64,000 bases of DNA from an uncultured Collinsella sp. (GTDB lineage: Bacteria; Actinomycetota; Coriobacteriia; Coriobacteriales; Coriobacteriaceae). The notes beneath the pieces are model-generated. The model was not told the DNA's origin. It did not search any database and was given only the letters and a program-made list of their open reading frames with translations. Numbering within the stretch: position 1 is the first letter of the stretch; every line of letters begins with the position of its first letter. The stretch is taken from assembly GCA_900543615.1 (NCBI GenBank), contig UQSC01000001.1, positions 1 to 64,000 of the forward strand. The letters are read 5' to 3'. Shown piece by piece: positions 15,697-23,729 of the stretch. The position numbers were made by a program, and so were the translations under genes.

Positions 15697-16605
15697 TTAC
15701 TTGCGCATCAATCCGCCGCGCTCGTCGATGGCGTCCCAGAAGACGCTGGCAAAGCGAGGATCGCTTGCGGCCATGAGGGCGTTGGTGGCCATCCAGCCAG
15801 ACGGGGTGCCGGTGTCGTAGCCCGACAGCGGGTCGATAACGACAGCGTACATAGCCTCGCGATCGAGCGAGCGGGCCATGGCGTCGGTGAGCTGAATCTC
15901 GCCGCCCTTGCCGGCCTGCTGATCAGCGAGCAGGTCCATGACCAGCGGGCTCAGCAGATAACGGCCGACAATGTACAGGTTGGACGGAGCCGCCTCGGGA
16001 GCGGGCTTCTCGACCAGACCGCCGATACGCCAGACAGCGCCCGGCTCTGCATCGGCAACGTCCTCGGCGCCCTCGAGCGAACCGACGCGCTCACCGGCGA
16101 TAACGCCGTAGCGGCTGACTTCCTCGGGCGAGCAAGCAGCGACGGCGATAACCGAAGCTCCACCGTGCTCCTTGGAAACGGCGAGCATCTTGTCGCAGAT
16201 GTCGCGGTTAGGCACAACGTAGTCGCCCAGAAGAACCAGGAAGTTCTCCCCTGCCACGGCGTCGGCAGCAGAGCGGATAGCATGGCCGAGGCCCTTGGGC
16301 TCGTACTGATAGCGGAAGTCGACCGGCATACCGCCAGCGTGGGCGACGGCATCGGCATAGGCGTTCTTGCCGCGCTCGCGCAGCAGGTTCTCGAGCGAGC
16401 GATCGGGCTGGAAGTAGTTCAGCAGCTCGGGCTTGCCGGGAGAAGTAACGATGATGGCGTCGTCGACTTCCTCGGGGTCGAGCGCCTCCTCGACGACGTA
16501 CTGAATGACGGGCTTGTCGAGCACCGGCAGCATCTCTTTGGGCGTGCACTTGGTGCTAGGCAGAAAACGCGTGCCAAGACCGGCGGCGGGGATGATTGCC
16601 TTCAT
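15697..16605 (-). CDS. galU: UTP--glucose-1-phosphate uridylyltransferase
   Basis: Makes UDP-glucose from UTP and glucose-1-phosphate for cell-surface glycans and galactose use. The N-terminal nucleotide-binding loop AAGLGTRFLPSTKCTPKEMLPV is typical of GalU, followed by KPVIQYVVEEAL, EPKGLGHA and GDYV. It has 302 residues from ATG 16603-16605; an in-frame TTG three codons earlier is too near the AAAGGA site. It has its own terminator and lies between rplL and rpoB, an unusual place. The 310-base spacer to rplL holds the rplJL terminator and no other gene. Confidence 0.93.
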   Translation of the reverse strand: MKAIIPAAGLGTRFLPSTKCTPKEMLPVLDKPVIQYVVEEALDPEEVDDAIIVTSPGKPELLNYFQPDRSLENLLRERGKNAYADAVAHAGGMPVDFRYQYEPKGLGHAIRSAADAVAGENFLVLLGDYVVPNRDICDKMLAVSKEHGGASVIAVAACSPEEVSRYGVIAGERVGSLEGAEDVADAEPGAVWRIGGLVEKPAPEAAPSNLYIVGRYLLSPLVMDLLADQQAGKGGEIQLTDAMARSLDREAMYAVVIDPLSGYDTGTPSGWMATNALMAASDPRFASVFWDAIDERGGLMRK

Positions 16606-16853
16606 GTTATTCAAAGATCCTTTCGCAGGCGCAGAATGCGCCCCATGCGTGCGGCACGGCGGCCGCAGACCAAATTGCGATACCGAAGTATCTTACCGCC
16701 GGAGACATACGTCGCCGTAAGGCAAACGCAATTCTTCAGCAGGTCAACGCAAATTATTGCTCGAATGGTGCAATTTTACGCCCCAGCGGTAACGGGATTG
16801 GCGCGGCGAAGACAGCGGTGTGCTGCGTGCCGAGCAATGGGAATGAAGGGCCA

Positions 16854-16891
16854 AAACAAAAAAGACGGGGCTCGCAATGCGAACCCCGTCT
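16854..16891 (-). terminator. Terminator of rplJ-rplL
   Basis: The stem AGACGGGGTTCGC/GCGAGCCCCGTCT on the minus strand (16863-16891) is followed by TTTTTTGTTTTGG. It lies 28 bases after the rplL stop. Confidence 0.88.
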
Positions 16892-16918
16892 GCAAAGAAA
16901 TCTGGCGAGAAAGCCTGA

Positions 16919-17296
16919 TTACTTGAGGGTGACAGCAGCGCCAGCAGCCTCGAGCTTCTCCTTGGCAGCCTCGGCGTCCTCCTTCTTGGCACCCTCGAGA
17001 ACAGCCTTGGGAGCGCCCTCGACGACCTCCTTGGCCTCCTTCAGGCCAAGGTTGGTGAGCTCACGGACGGCCTTGATGACCTGGATCTTGTTGTCGCCGA
17101 AGCCCTCGAGCACGACGTCAAACTCGGTCTTCTCCTCGGCCTCAGCAGCGCCAGCAGCGGGAGCGGCGACAACAGGGGCAGGAGCAGCGGCGGAAACGCC
17201 GAAGGTGTCCTCGATAGCCTTGACGAGCTCGGAAGCCTCGAGAAGGGTCATTTCCTTAAGAGCATCGATGATCTCATCGGTGGTAAGCTTAGCCAT
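16919..17296 (-). CDS. rplL: 50S ribosomal protein L7/L12
   Basis: L7/L12 stalk protein, 125 residues, present in multiple copies and recruiting translation GTPases. The N-terminal dimerisation part ([29 protein letters not shown]) is followed by an Ala/Pro hinge at ~38-53 and the C-terminal domain ([27 protein letters not shown]). The start is ATG 17294-17296 after GAAAGGAC, 11 codons inside a longer open frame. Confidence 0.95.
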   Translation of the reverse strand: MAKLTTDEIIDALKEMTLLEASELVKAIEDTFGVSAAAPAPVVAAPAAGAAEAEEKTEFDVVLEGFGDNKIQVIKAVRELTNLGLKEAKEVVEGAPKAVLEGAKKEDAEAAKEKLEAAGAAVTLK

Positions 17297-17398
17297 TTCT
17301 AAGTCCTTTCGGTTTCCGTGCGGATGCACGGAGATCAGTTAAAACACAGCGCGAATGCGCCAGAGGTGCGGCGTTGCCGCCGCGGGTGAAAACAGCAA

Positions 17399-17920
17399 CT
17401 AGGCTGCCTTCTGCTCGGAGACCTGCTGGATCGAACGAGCGAGACCAGAGGAAACGCCGTTGACGCAGACAGCGATGTCGCGAGCGAAACCGGAGATGAG
17501 ACCGGCAATCTGGCCGAGAAGCTGATCCTTGGTGGGCAGCTCGGCGATAGCCTTAACATCATCAGCGGAAACGGCCTTGCCGTCGGAGATACCGCCCTTG
17601 ATCTCAAGGACGCCCTTGGACTGAGCGGAGAAGTCCTTAAGGGCCTTAGCGGCCTCGACCGGCTCGGACTCGTAGAACACATAAGCGACGGGGCCGGCGA
17701 GGATCTCGTCGAGCTCGGGCTGCTCCTGGTTCTTGAGAGCGATCTTGACCAGGTTGTTCTTGTAGACCTTCATCTCGGCGCCGCACTCGCGAAGCTGATG
17801 ACGCAGCTCCTGAGCCTGCTTAACCGTCAGACCGTTGTAGTTGACGACGAACAGACCGGCGTTCTCGGCGATACGGGACTCGATCTCTGCAACCTTGTCG
17901 ATTTTGTACTGCTGGGGCAT
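17399..17920 (-). CDS. rplJ: 50S ribosomal protein L10
   Basis: L10 is the stalk base protein that carries L7/L12 dimers on its C-terminal helix; 173 residues. It begins MPQQYKIDKVAEIESRIAEN and has the conserved GLTVKQAQELR and NNLVKIAL segments. The start follows GAGGAGGTGTAATTC. The gene is preceded by a ~200-base leader with an attenuator, as expected for L10(L12) autoregulation, and is followed by rplL 100 bases on. Confidence 0.94.
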   Translation of the reverse strand: MPQQYKIDKVAEIESRIAENAGLFVVNYNGLTVKQAQELRHQLRECGAEMKVYKNNLVKIALKNQEQPELDEILAGPVAYVFYESEPVEAAKALKDFSAQSKGVLEIKGGISDGKAVSADDVKAIAELPTKDQLLGQIAGLISGFARDIAVCVNGVSSGLARSIQQVSEQKAA

Positions 17921-18130
17921 GAATTACACCTCCTCGAATTCTTTCCGGGCACGGTCCGCCACAAGGACGTGACGGGGGCATGTCCAAAAAGAAAGCCCCC
18001 GCGCTGCATGAGCGACGGGGGCGAGAAGACATATCTACTCGACCACCTCGGCTGGCGGGATATCCCATTAAGCTCGCGGGCAATGCCCGTTTGCGCCGGC
18101 TGTCTCTGGCAGCGGATTCGTGCGTGAACC
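17921..18130 (-). promoter_or_regulatory. rplJ leader (L10 leader-type) with terminator/attenuator hairpin
   Basis: Between the promoter at 18137-18165 and rplJ lies a leader of ~200 bases. On the minus strand it contains GCCCCCG...CGGGGGC (stem 18018-18024 / 17997-18003) followed by TTTCTTTTT (17988-17996), an intrinsic terminator located upstream of the gene. This matches the known arrangement in which the L10(L12) complex binds the leader and sets readthrough. The L10-binding fold itself was not modelled. Confidence 0.65.
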
Positions 18131-18136
18131 GAAAGT

Positions 18137-18165
18137 ATTATGGCGGGGACCCCGGCGTCGGTCAA
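18137..18165 (-). promoter_or_regulatory. Strong promoter of rplJL
   Basis: On the minus strand TTGACC (18160-18165) and CATAAT (18137-18142) are 17 bases apart. The -35 box lies in the outer arm of family A copy 3, so the repeat overlaps the promoter. Confidence 0.75.
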
Positions 18166-18360
18166 CGGAAAACCGGGCTGTACACAATTCCACCATCCGG
18201 CACGCGCCGCCGAAGGCCAGGCGCAAGGTTTTCGCTCGGTCAAGTCCTGGCTCGCACGAAGAGAACATTAAGTGCTCTTCGGCTCGTGCGGAATCTACGA
18301 AAACCTTGCGCCTGGCCTTCGGCGGCGCGTGCCTGCGTTGACTTTGGGCAGCCCGGGTTT
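18160..18360. repeat. Nested palindromic element, family A copy 3
   Basis: A perfect 36-bp inverted repeat (18199-18234 and 18298-18333) encloses GTCCTGGCTCGCACG, an inner hairpin GAAGAG-AACATTAAGT-GCTCTTC, and GGCTCGTGCGGAA. A further imperfect outer pair is GTCGGTCAACGG...GTTGGCTGAC. The loop boxes match copies 1 and 2, but the 36-bp arms are a wholly different sequence. It lies between the aminotransferase 3' end and the rplJ promoter and may also terminate the aminotransferase transcript. The rest of 17921-18425 is the rplJ leader and promoter. Confidence 0.8.
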
Positions 18361-18425
18361 TCGTTGGCTGACGCCCCCACTCATAGTGCTTGGGTCGGTG
18401 GGCTGATGTGTTGCGTCCCGTTGGG

Positions 18426-19562
18426 CTACAAGGTTGAAATGAAGGTGGACAGGCGGTGGAGGCCTTCGTCCAGATCTTGGTCGGAAACGCAATAGCTGAG
18501 ACGGACGTGGCCTTCGGTGCCGAAGCAGTCTCCGGGAACTAGGGCTACGTTGGCCTCTTTGATGGCTTTGATGCAGAAGCCCTCGCTGGTTAGGCCGAAT
18601 TGTTTGATGCTCGGGAAGGTATAGAAGGCTCCTGCGGGCTCTACCACGTCGAGGCCCATGGCGTTTAAGGCTTCGAGTACGCGCTCGCGGCGGGCTCGGT
18701 AGACTTTGAGCATGGGGGTTGGGTCGACGGTGAGGGCTCGGGCTGCGGCGTCCATCTCGAAGGAGACAGCACTCGATACTAAGTATTGGTGGGCCTTTGC
18801 GATCTCGGCGATGACGGGGGTTGCCGCTGCGAGCCAGCCCAGGCGCCAGCCGGTCATAGCCCAGGGCTTGGAGAAGCTCTCGATGACTACCGTCTGCTCA
18901 CGCAGTTCCGGGTGGCGCTGGGCAAAGCGCTCGTAGCCATCCACGTAGACTAGGCGGTTATATACGTCGTCGCAGATTACGTAGATGCCCGCCTGCTCCG
19001 CTACGCGCGCCACGGCGTCGAGCGATGCCGCGTCGAGGATGCAGCCCGTAGGATTGTTGGGCGTGCAGATGACGATGGCCTTGGTCGCCGGCGTCACGCA
19101 AGCACGAAGCGCATCCTCGTCAATCTGAAATTGCGCAGGCTCCGTATCCAAAAAGACTGCTTTGGCGTGGTTGGCCACGACGATGCTCTCGTACAGGCCA
19201 AAGGCCGGCGTGGGAATAATGACCTCATCGCCGGGGTTGAGCATGGCCATGAATGTTGCCGACAGGGCCTCGGTCGCGCCGTCGGTCAGGATGACCTCGT
19301 CGGCGGAAAACGCCAGGCCCGCGTCATCCATATATTTGGACAGTGCATCACGCAGGGCGGGGCGACCGTTGTTGGGCGGATAGTGCGTGTCACCACGGTC
19401 CAGTGCGGCGGTCACCTCGGCGCTAATCACATCGGGCGTGGGAAAATCGGGCTCGCCAAGCGCAAGCGCGATACACCCCGGGTGCTGGGCGGCGAGCGCG
19501 TTGATCCGGCGGATACCGGAGGGCTTGAGTGTGGCAAGCGAGGTATTCATGGGCAGACGCAT
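18426..19562 (-). CDS. Class I/II PLP-dependent aminotransferase
   Basis: Fold-type I aminotransferase, 378 residues, of the aspartate/aromatic aminotransferase group. Visible marks are the GEPDFPTPD substrate loop, HYPPNNGRPALRDA, TPNNPTG, DDVYNRLVY (PLP ring contacts) and the PLP-lysine motif SFSKPWAMTGWRLGW. It transfers amino groups between amino acids and 2-oxo acids; exact substrates cannot be read from sequence. ATG 19560-19562 follows GAAAGGAACGCC. It is the first accessory gene in the break between rplA and rplJ. Confidence 0.88.
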   Translation of the reverse strand: MRLPMNTSLATLKPSGIRRINALAAQHPGCIALALGEPDFPTPDVISAEVTAALDRGDTHYPPNNGRPALRDALSKYMDDAGLAFSADEVILTDGATEALSATFMAMLNPGDEVIIPTPAFGLYESIVVANHAKAVFLDTEPAQFQIDEDALRACVTPATKAIVICTPNNPTGCILDAASLDAVARVAEQAGIYVICDDVYNRLVYVDGYERFAQRHPELREQTVVIESFSKPWAMTGWRLGWLAAATPVIAEIAKAHQYLVSSAVSFEMDAAARALTVDPTPMLKVYRARRERVLEALNAMGLDVVEPAGAFYTFPSIKQFGLTSEGFCIKAIKEANVALVPGDCFGTEGHVRLSYCVSDQDLDEGLHRLSTFISTL

Positions 19563-19655
19563 GGCGTTCCTTTCGTAAGGGTTGCACTAGGATAGCGCGG
19601 CGGGGCGCCACCAGACGGTGTAACCTAAACGGAAACGAGCCGGAAAGGAGGCGGC

Positions 19656-20312
19656 ATGGAGACGACCGCGCGTCGCGACGCACCAAAAACACTGCAAACC
19701 ATTGCGTATATCAGTATTCCCAATAGCGCCGATCTTGATTTTTTGCTCTGGGACCTGCAGGATGCCATCGCCGCCTATGCCCGGCTTTCCGGCACCGCAC
19801 TCCCCCGCCCGGTCGACTTGAAGGCAAATGACGCCGGCAGCGTTGCCGATGGCATCGTGCTAGCCATTGAAGATGTGGCTGACGATGAGACGTTGACAGC
19901 CATCGAGCAGACGCTTGAGCGCTTTGGCAGTACGGGAACGCGTGTCTATGCCGTGATTCGAGCCGCACAACAGGACGCTGAGCAGGCGCGTGGGACCGCC
20001 GTTCGCTTGCACAAGGCATGTGAGCGCCATGACCAATTGTGGTGTGGCGGCGTTGCAATCTACGGCGGCAGCGGCATTGCGGCGCTTCGTCGCTCCCCGC
20101 GCATGGGACTCTTGCGGCGACCGTTTTCGGAGGCCATGGACAAGCTCGTGGGCGCCGTTCGCATGGGATGTTCCGTCGAACACGCGCAAAAGCTCGGTGG
20201 TGCCGCAACGGGTGGCGTCGACACCGACGGCATGGTGCGCGCCACGTCTGCACTGCCCACACCGATCTGGCACGCCGTTATGAGGCATCTTGCCGAGCAC
20301 TCAAACTGCTAA
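19656..20312 (+). CDS. Uncharacterised protein, possibly flavodoxin-like NAD(P)H oxidoreductase
   Basis: A 218-residue cytosolic protein; ATG follows GAAAGGAGGCGGC. No sure family. The segment LWCGGVAIYGGSGIAALRR near residues 128-146, followed by a long helix (RPFSEAMDKLVGAVRMG), resembles the C-terminal part of flavodoxin-like NAD(P)H-dependent oxidoreductases (W.GGLA.GGGG). The N-terminal third lacks a clear phosphate-binding loop, so this is tentative. It converges on the DNA glycosylase gene with a 4-base overlap of the 3' ends. It could equally be a lineage-specific protein of unknown role. Confidence 0.6.
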   Translation: METTARRDAPKTLQTIAYISIPNSADLDFLLWDLQDAIAAYARLSGTALPRPVDLKANDAGSVADGIVLAIEDVADDETLTAIEQTLERFGSTGTRVYAVIRAAQQDAEQARGTAVRLHKACERHDQLWCGGVAIYGGSGIAALRRSPRMGLLRRPFSEAMDKLVGAVRMGCSVEHAQKLGGAATGGVDTDGMVRATSALPTPIWHAVMRHLAEHSNC

Positions 20313-20878
20313 ATCGAAAAAGCCTGCCAATCAACGGCTTCACTCCAGCGCTCGACAAGGCGTTCCAGACGCCACGCCGCATTGGCGGGACTTGTCGACG
20401 GCAGAACGATGGCCGGCAGCCCGGTGCGCTCTTGTAGATAGCGCTTGTAGAGCCGGCCAGCTGTACCACCGTTGCATATCACCTGCTCAATGGGAGCTGC
20501 GCCGGTAATGCGCTCGATATGTGCCGGCACAACGTTACGAATGCTCGCATCGCTCGAGCCCTTAATGTCGCAGCTCTCGATCACGTCCCACAGGGCCACG
20601 CCGCCGTTCAGCAGCATAGCCCGCTTGGCGGCAATCGAGGCGTCAAGCGTCACGGGCTCGCCGCTCGCCAAAGAGTCTCCCTCGTTGGGCGGCACGGGCG
20701 CACCAAGGCACGCGGCCATCACGCGCCAAAAGCGGTTCTGCGGATTGCCATAGTAGAAGGCATTGGCACGCGAGAGCACCGAGGGAAACGACCCCAGCAC
20801 CAAAACGCGCGAGCGCTCGTCAAACATGGGCTCAAACCCATGCTCAATATGTTGATAGCCCTCGTCAGATACGGCCAT
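20309..20878 (-). CDS. DNA-deoxyinosine/uracil glycosylase (UDG superfamily, family 6-like)
   Basis: A 189-residue base-excision repair enzyme of the uracil-DNA glycosylase superfamily. The motif GSFPSVLSR with YYGNPQNRFWRV (residues ~30-52), the central CDIKGSSDASI and the C-terminal LPSTSPANA are hallmarks of the hypoxanthine-DNA glycosylase group (family 6), which removes deaminated adenine. Its ATG is 3 bases after the stop of the GH13 gene, so it is translated by coupling and has no good ribosome binding site of its own. The functional link with the amylase is unclear. Confidence 0.78.
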   Translation of the reverse strand: MAVSDEGYQHIEHGFEPMFDERSRVLVLGSFPSVLSRANAFYYGNPQNRFWRVMAACLGAPVPPNEGDSLASGEPVTLDASIAAKRAMLLNGGVALWDVIESCDIKGSSDASIRNVVPAHIERITGAAPIEQVICNGGTAGRLYKRYLQERTGLPAIVLPSTSPANAAWRLERLVERWSEAVDWQAFSI

Positions 20879-20881
20879 GGG

Positions 20882-22258
20882 CTAGGCTCTCAACAGATAG
20901 CGCACCTCGTAGGGTGCAAGCTCAAGGGTACCCGTCAGCTCGACCGTGGGCGCATCGTCGGCAAGCAGGTCGACGAAGGACCCGTTGAGCTCGCCGGCGC
21001 CAAAGGTGTAAGGCTCACCCACGGCATTCACCGCCACGAGTACCGTCGCGCCGTCACAGGCGCGCTCGAACAGCAGCTGCTTGTTCTGGATCAACACGTT
21101 GCGATAGGCACCGTAGTTGAGAGCACGGGCAGCCGCGTCGTCGGCCGAGCGAAGGTGCGCAAGCTGCGTGATGAACGCCGTCAGCTCGTTGGGCGCAGGC
21201 TCATTGAGCGCAGGTCGCAGCGCCCAGTCGCCATCGGGGCCACCCTTTTCGCCGGCAATTCCCCACTCGCTGCCATAGTAGACGCACGGGATGCCCGGCA
21301 TGCCAAAGAGCATGCCGTAGGCGGGACGCAGACACGACTTGTCGGTGAGGATACTTGCCAGGCGCGGCACATCGTGGTTGTCGACAAACGACAGCAGATG
21401 TTTGCCGCGGTAGATGCACCACGGATCGCCGCCAAACTGGCGGTGCAGCGAATGGGCGATCTCGAACATGTTGACCGAGTTAAAGCTGGAGTACAGGCCC
21501 TTGTAGCACTCGTAGTTGGTGCAGGAGTCGAGCATCTCGTCGTTGACGATTTGGTTGTAGTCGCCGTGGAGCGTCTCGCCGATCAGCACAAAGTCGGGCT
21601 TGAGCTCACGGGTAAAGGCGTGCAGGCGGCGCATAAAGTCGCGGTCGAGCATATAGGCAACGTCCAGGCGCAGGCCGTCGACGCCAAAGACCTCGGCCCA
21701 GCGGCGCACGGACTCGAGCAGGTAATCGACCACAGCGGGATTTTGCAGGTTGAGCTTCACAAGCTCAAAATGGCCTTCCCAGCCCTCGTACCAAAAGCCA
21801 TCGCCATAGCAGGAATCGCCGTCAAAGCTAATGTGGAACCAGTCCTTGTACGGCGAGTCCCACTTGCGCTCCTGCACATCGCGGAAGGCCCAAAAACCGC
21901 GGCCGACGTGGTTGAAGACGGCATCGAGCACCACGCGGATGCCATGGGCATGCAGCGTGTCGCATACGGCGGCAAAGTCGGCGTCCCCACCCAGGCGACG
22001 GTCGATATGGCGCAGGCTGCGTGTATCGTAGCTGTGGCTATCAGATTCGAGCGGTGGGTTGATGAGCACAGCGCCAACGCCGAGTTCCTGCATGTAGTCG
22101 GCCCATTGGGCGACCTTCATGATAGGAGCATCGGGGTTGGGCGCGGCGTTGGCAGCCTGGGCGAGCTCATCCTCGGCAACGGGCGCGGCGTTTTCGCGCG
22201 GAGCCCCGCAAAAGCCCAGCGGATAGATCTGATAGAACGTCGTCTCGTATGCCCACAT
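20882..22258 (-). CDS. GH13 alpha-amylase family glycosidase, cytoplasmic
   Basis: A 458-residue glycoside hydrolase family 13 protein without signal peptide, so it acts on imported malto-oligosaccharides or similar glucans. The (beta/alpha)8 motifs are VVLDAVFNH, GLRLDVAY (nucleophile D199), LIGET (acid/base E228) and FVDNHD (D296). A beta-rich C-terminal domain ends the protein. The order and the short form suit neopullulanase/maltodextrin-type hydrolases, but specificity cannot be fixed. It is followed at once by the DNA glycosylase. Confidence 0.88.
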   Translation of the reverse strand: MWAYETTFYQIYPLGFCGAPRENAAPVAEDELAQAANAAPNPDAPIMKVAQWADYMQELGVGAVLINPPLESDSHSYDTRSLRHIDRRLGGDADFAAVCDTLHAHGIRVVLDAVFNHVGRGFWAFRDVQERKWDSPYKDWFHISFDGDSCYGDGFWYEGWEGHFELVKLNLQNPAVVDYLLESVRRWAEVFGVDGLRLDVAYMLDRDFMRRLHAFTRELKPDFVLIGETLHGDYNQIVNDEMLDSCTNYECYKGLYSSFNSVNMFEIAHSLHRQFGGDPWCIYRGKHLLSFVDNHDVPRLASILTDKSCLRPAYGMLFGMPGIPCVYYGSEWGIAGEKGGPDGDWALRPALNEPAPNELTAFITQLAHLRSADDAAARALNYGAYRNVLIQNKQLLFERACDGATVLVAVNAVGEPYTFGAGELNGSFVDLLADDAPTVELTGTLELAPYEVRYLLRA

Positions 22259-22329
22259 AACAGCCTCCCGGTAAGCTCAACACAACGACATCCATTGTAT
22301 GCCCAGCTTGTATCCTCTCCCCCAAAATA

Positions 22330-22396
22330 AGTTGCGGTGGAATAGGGACTGTTTGCCGGGTTTATTGGGCCCAGCAGTCCGTATTTCACCGCAACT
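22330..22396. repeat. GTTGCGGTGGAATA palindrome, family B copy 1
   Basis: Arms 22330-22350 and 22376-22396 (AGTTGCGGTGGAATAGGGACT / AGTCCGTATTTCACCGCAACT) are complementary with two mismatches. Copies lie at 26469-26535 and 63901-63967. It sits just downstream of the MFS gene end and could stop its transcript. Confidence 0.8.
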
Positions 22397-22412
22397 GATG
22401 AGGAGGATGTGG

Positions 22413-23609
22413 CTAGGCGACGGGCTTTGCGCGGCGTATGGCTGGGAACATCACCGTGATGGCGAGGATGACGCCCACGACGGCAATCGCCCCGCCCGCG
22501 AAGCCGATCCAAGCGATACCGGGACCCGAAACCACGGCGCCGCCGATTGCGGTGCCCGTGCCAATACCGAGGTTAAACAGGCCCGAGAAGATCGACATGG
22601 CGACGGCCGACGAATCTGCCGGCGTGTGCTTGATGAGCTCGGCCTGAAACGCCACGTTAAAGGCCGTGGCGCAGCAACCCCACAGTGCGCAGACGGCAAG
22701 CACTGTCACGAGCGACGATGCGGCCGGCCCCATGAGCAGCAGGGCCACCGGCACGCCGGAGAGCGTGATAGCAAGGAACGGAAAACGGTGCCCGTCGAAC
22801 AGGCGGCTGAACAGCCAGCTGCCCACCAAGCCGGAACAGCCAAACGCCGTCAGCGTCATGGTGATGGCGCCCGCATCGACGTGCGCGACCTGCGCCAGGA
22901 AGGGCTCGATATAGCTGTAGCTTGCGTAATAGCCGGTCGCCATGAAGACCGTGACTGCGTAGAGCGCGATGAGGAGCGGGTTCTTGAGCAGCTCGGGCAG
23001 CTGTTTGACGGTAAAGCGCTCACCCGCCGGCATGGCCGGGAACACCGCTGTCTGGTAGACGACCGCGATGGCTGAGAGGCCCCCGACCACGGCAAACGTC
23101 ATGCGCCAGCCCACGGCCAAGCCAATGGCGCGACCGAGAGGCAGGCCAAAGATCTGCGCGATGGACGAGCCCGTGGCGATCATGCTGATGGCGAGCGCGC
23201 CGTGGCGAGTGTCGACCAGGCGCGAGGCCATAATCGAGGCGACTGACCAGAACACGGCATGTGCGCAAGCGACCACCAGGCGCGCGCAGACCAGGATGGG
23301 ATAGGTCGGCGCCACAGCGGACAGGAACTGACCGAGCGAGAACACGGCCAGCACGCCCAGCAGCATCCGCTTGAACTCAAAGCGCGAGGCGAACACCATG
23401 AGCGGCAGCGACAGCAGCATGACGCCCCAGGCATAAACCGAGATCATGATGCCCGCCTGGGCCTCGGTGAGCGAGAACGATGCGGCGATATCAGTCAGAA
23501 GGCCGATGGGCATGAACTCCGACGTGTTGAACACGAACGCGCAGCAGGTGAGCCCGATGAGCGGGAGCCACTGCTTGAGCGTGATACCGTCTTGCCTTGT
23601 CTGAGTCAT
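22413..23609 (-). CDS. MFS sugar-efflux-type transporter
   Basis: A 398-residue major facilitator with twelve hydrophobic segments, of the SotB/AraJ drug:H+ antiporter-1 type. It opens with WLPLIGLTCCAFVFNTSEFMPIGLL, the typical first helix of sugar efflux transporters. Such proteins export sugars or drugs by proton antiport. The start ATG 23607-23609 follows GGAGACGTTATAT; the longer open frame has no support. It is a single gene between a terminator hairpin and a family B palindrome. Substrate unknown. Confidence 0.85.
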   Translation of the reverse strand: MTQTRQDGITLKQWLPLIGLTCCAFVFNTSEFMPIGLLTDIAASFSLTEAQAGIMISVYAWGVMLLSLPLMVFASRFEFKRMLLGVLAVFSLGQFLSAVAPTYPILVCARLVVACAHAVFWSVASIMASRLVDTRHGALAISMIATGSSIAQIFGLPLGRAIGLAVGWRMTFAVVGGLSAIAVVYQTAVFPAMPAGERFTVKQLPELLKNPLLIALYAVTVFMATGYYASYSYIEPFLAQVAHVDAGAITMTLTAFGCSGLVGSWLFSRLFDGHRFPFLAITLSGVPVALLLMGPAASSLVTVLAVCALWGCCATAFNVAFQAELIKHTPADSSAVAMSIFSGLFNLGIGTGTAIGGAVVSGPGIAWIGFAGGAIAVVGVILAITVMFPAIRRAKPVA

Positions 23610-23654
23610 ATATAACGTCTCCAATCGTTTTGAGCGGAGGCGATTATATAGCAA

Positions 23655-23688
23655 CGGCCCCGCATCCGTCAGTACAGATGCGGGGCCG
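23655..23688 (-). terminator. Terminator-like hairpin after feoAB
   Basis: A perfect stem CGGCCCCGCATC/GATGCGGGGCCG (23655-23666, 23677-23688) lies 42 bases past the feoAB stop. The T-tract is weak (TTGCTATATAATC). The TATAAT right after it may be the -10 box of the MFS gene. Confidence 0.65.
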
Positions 23689-23729
23689 AAAACAATTCGA
23701 TACACAGAGGTTGCGCCGTCAATTCATAA

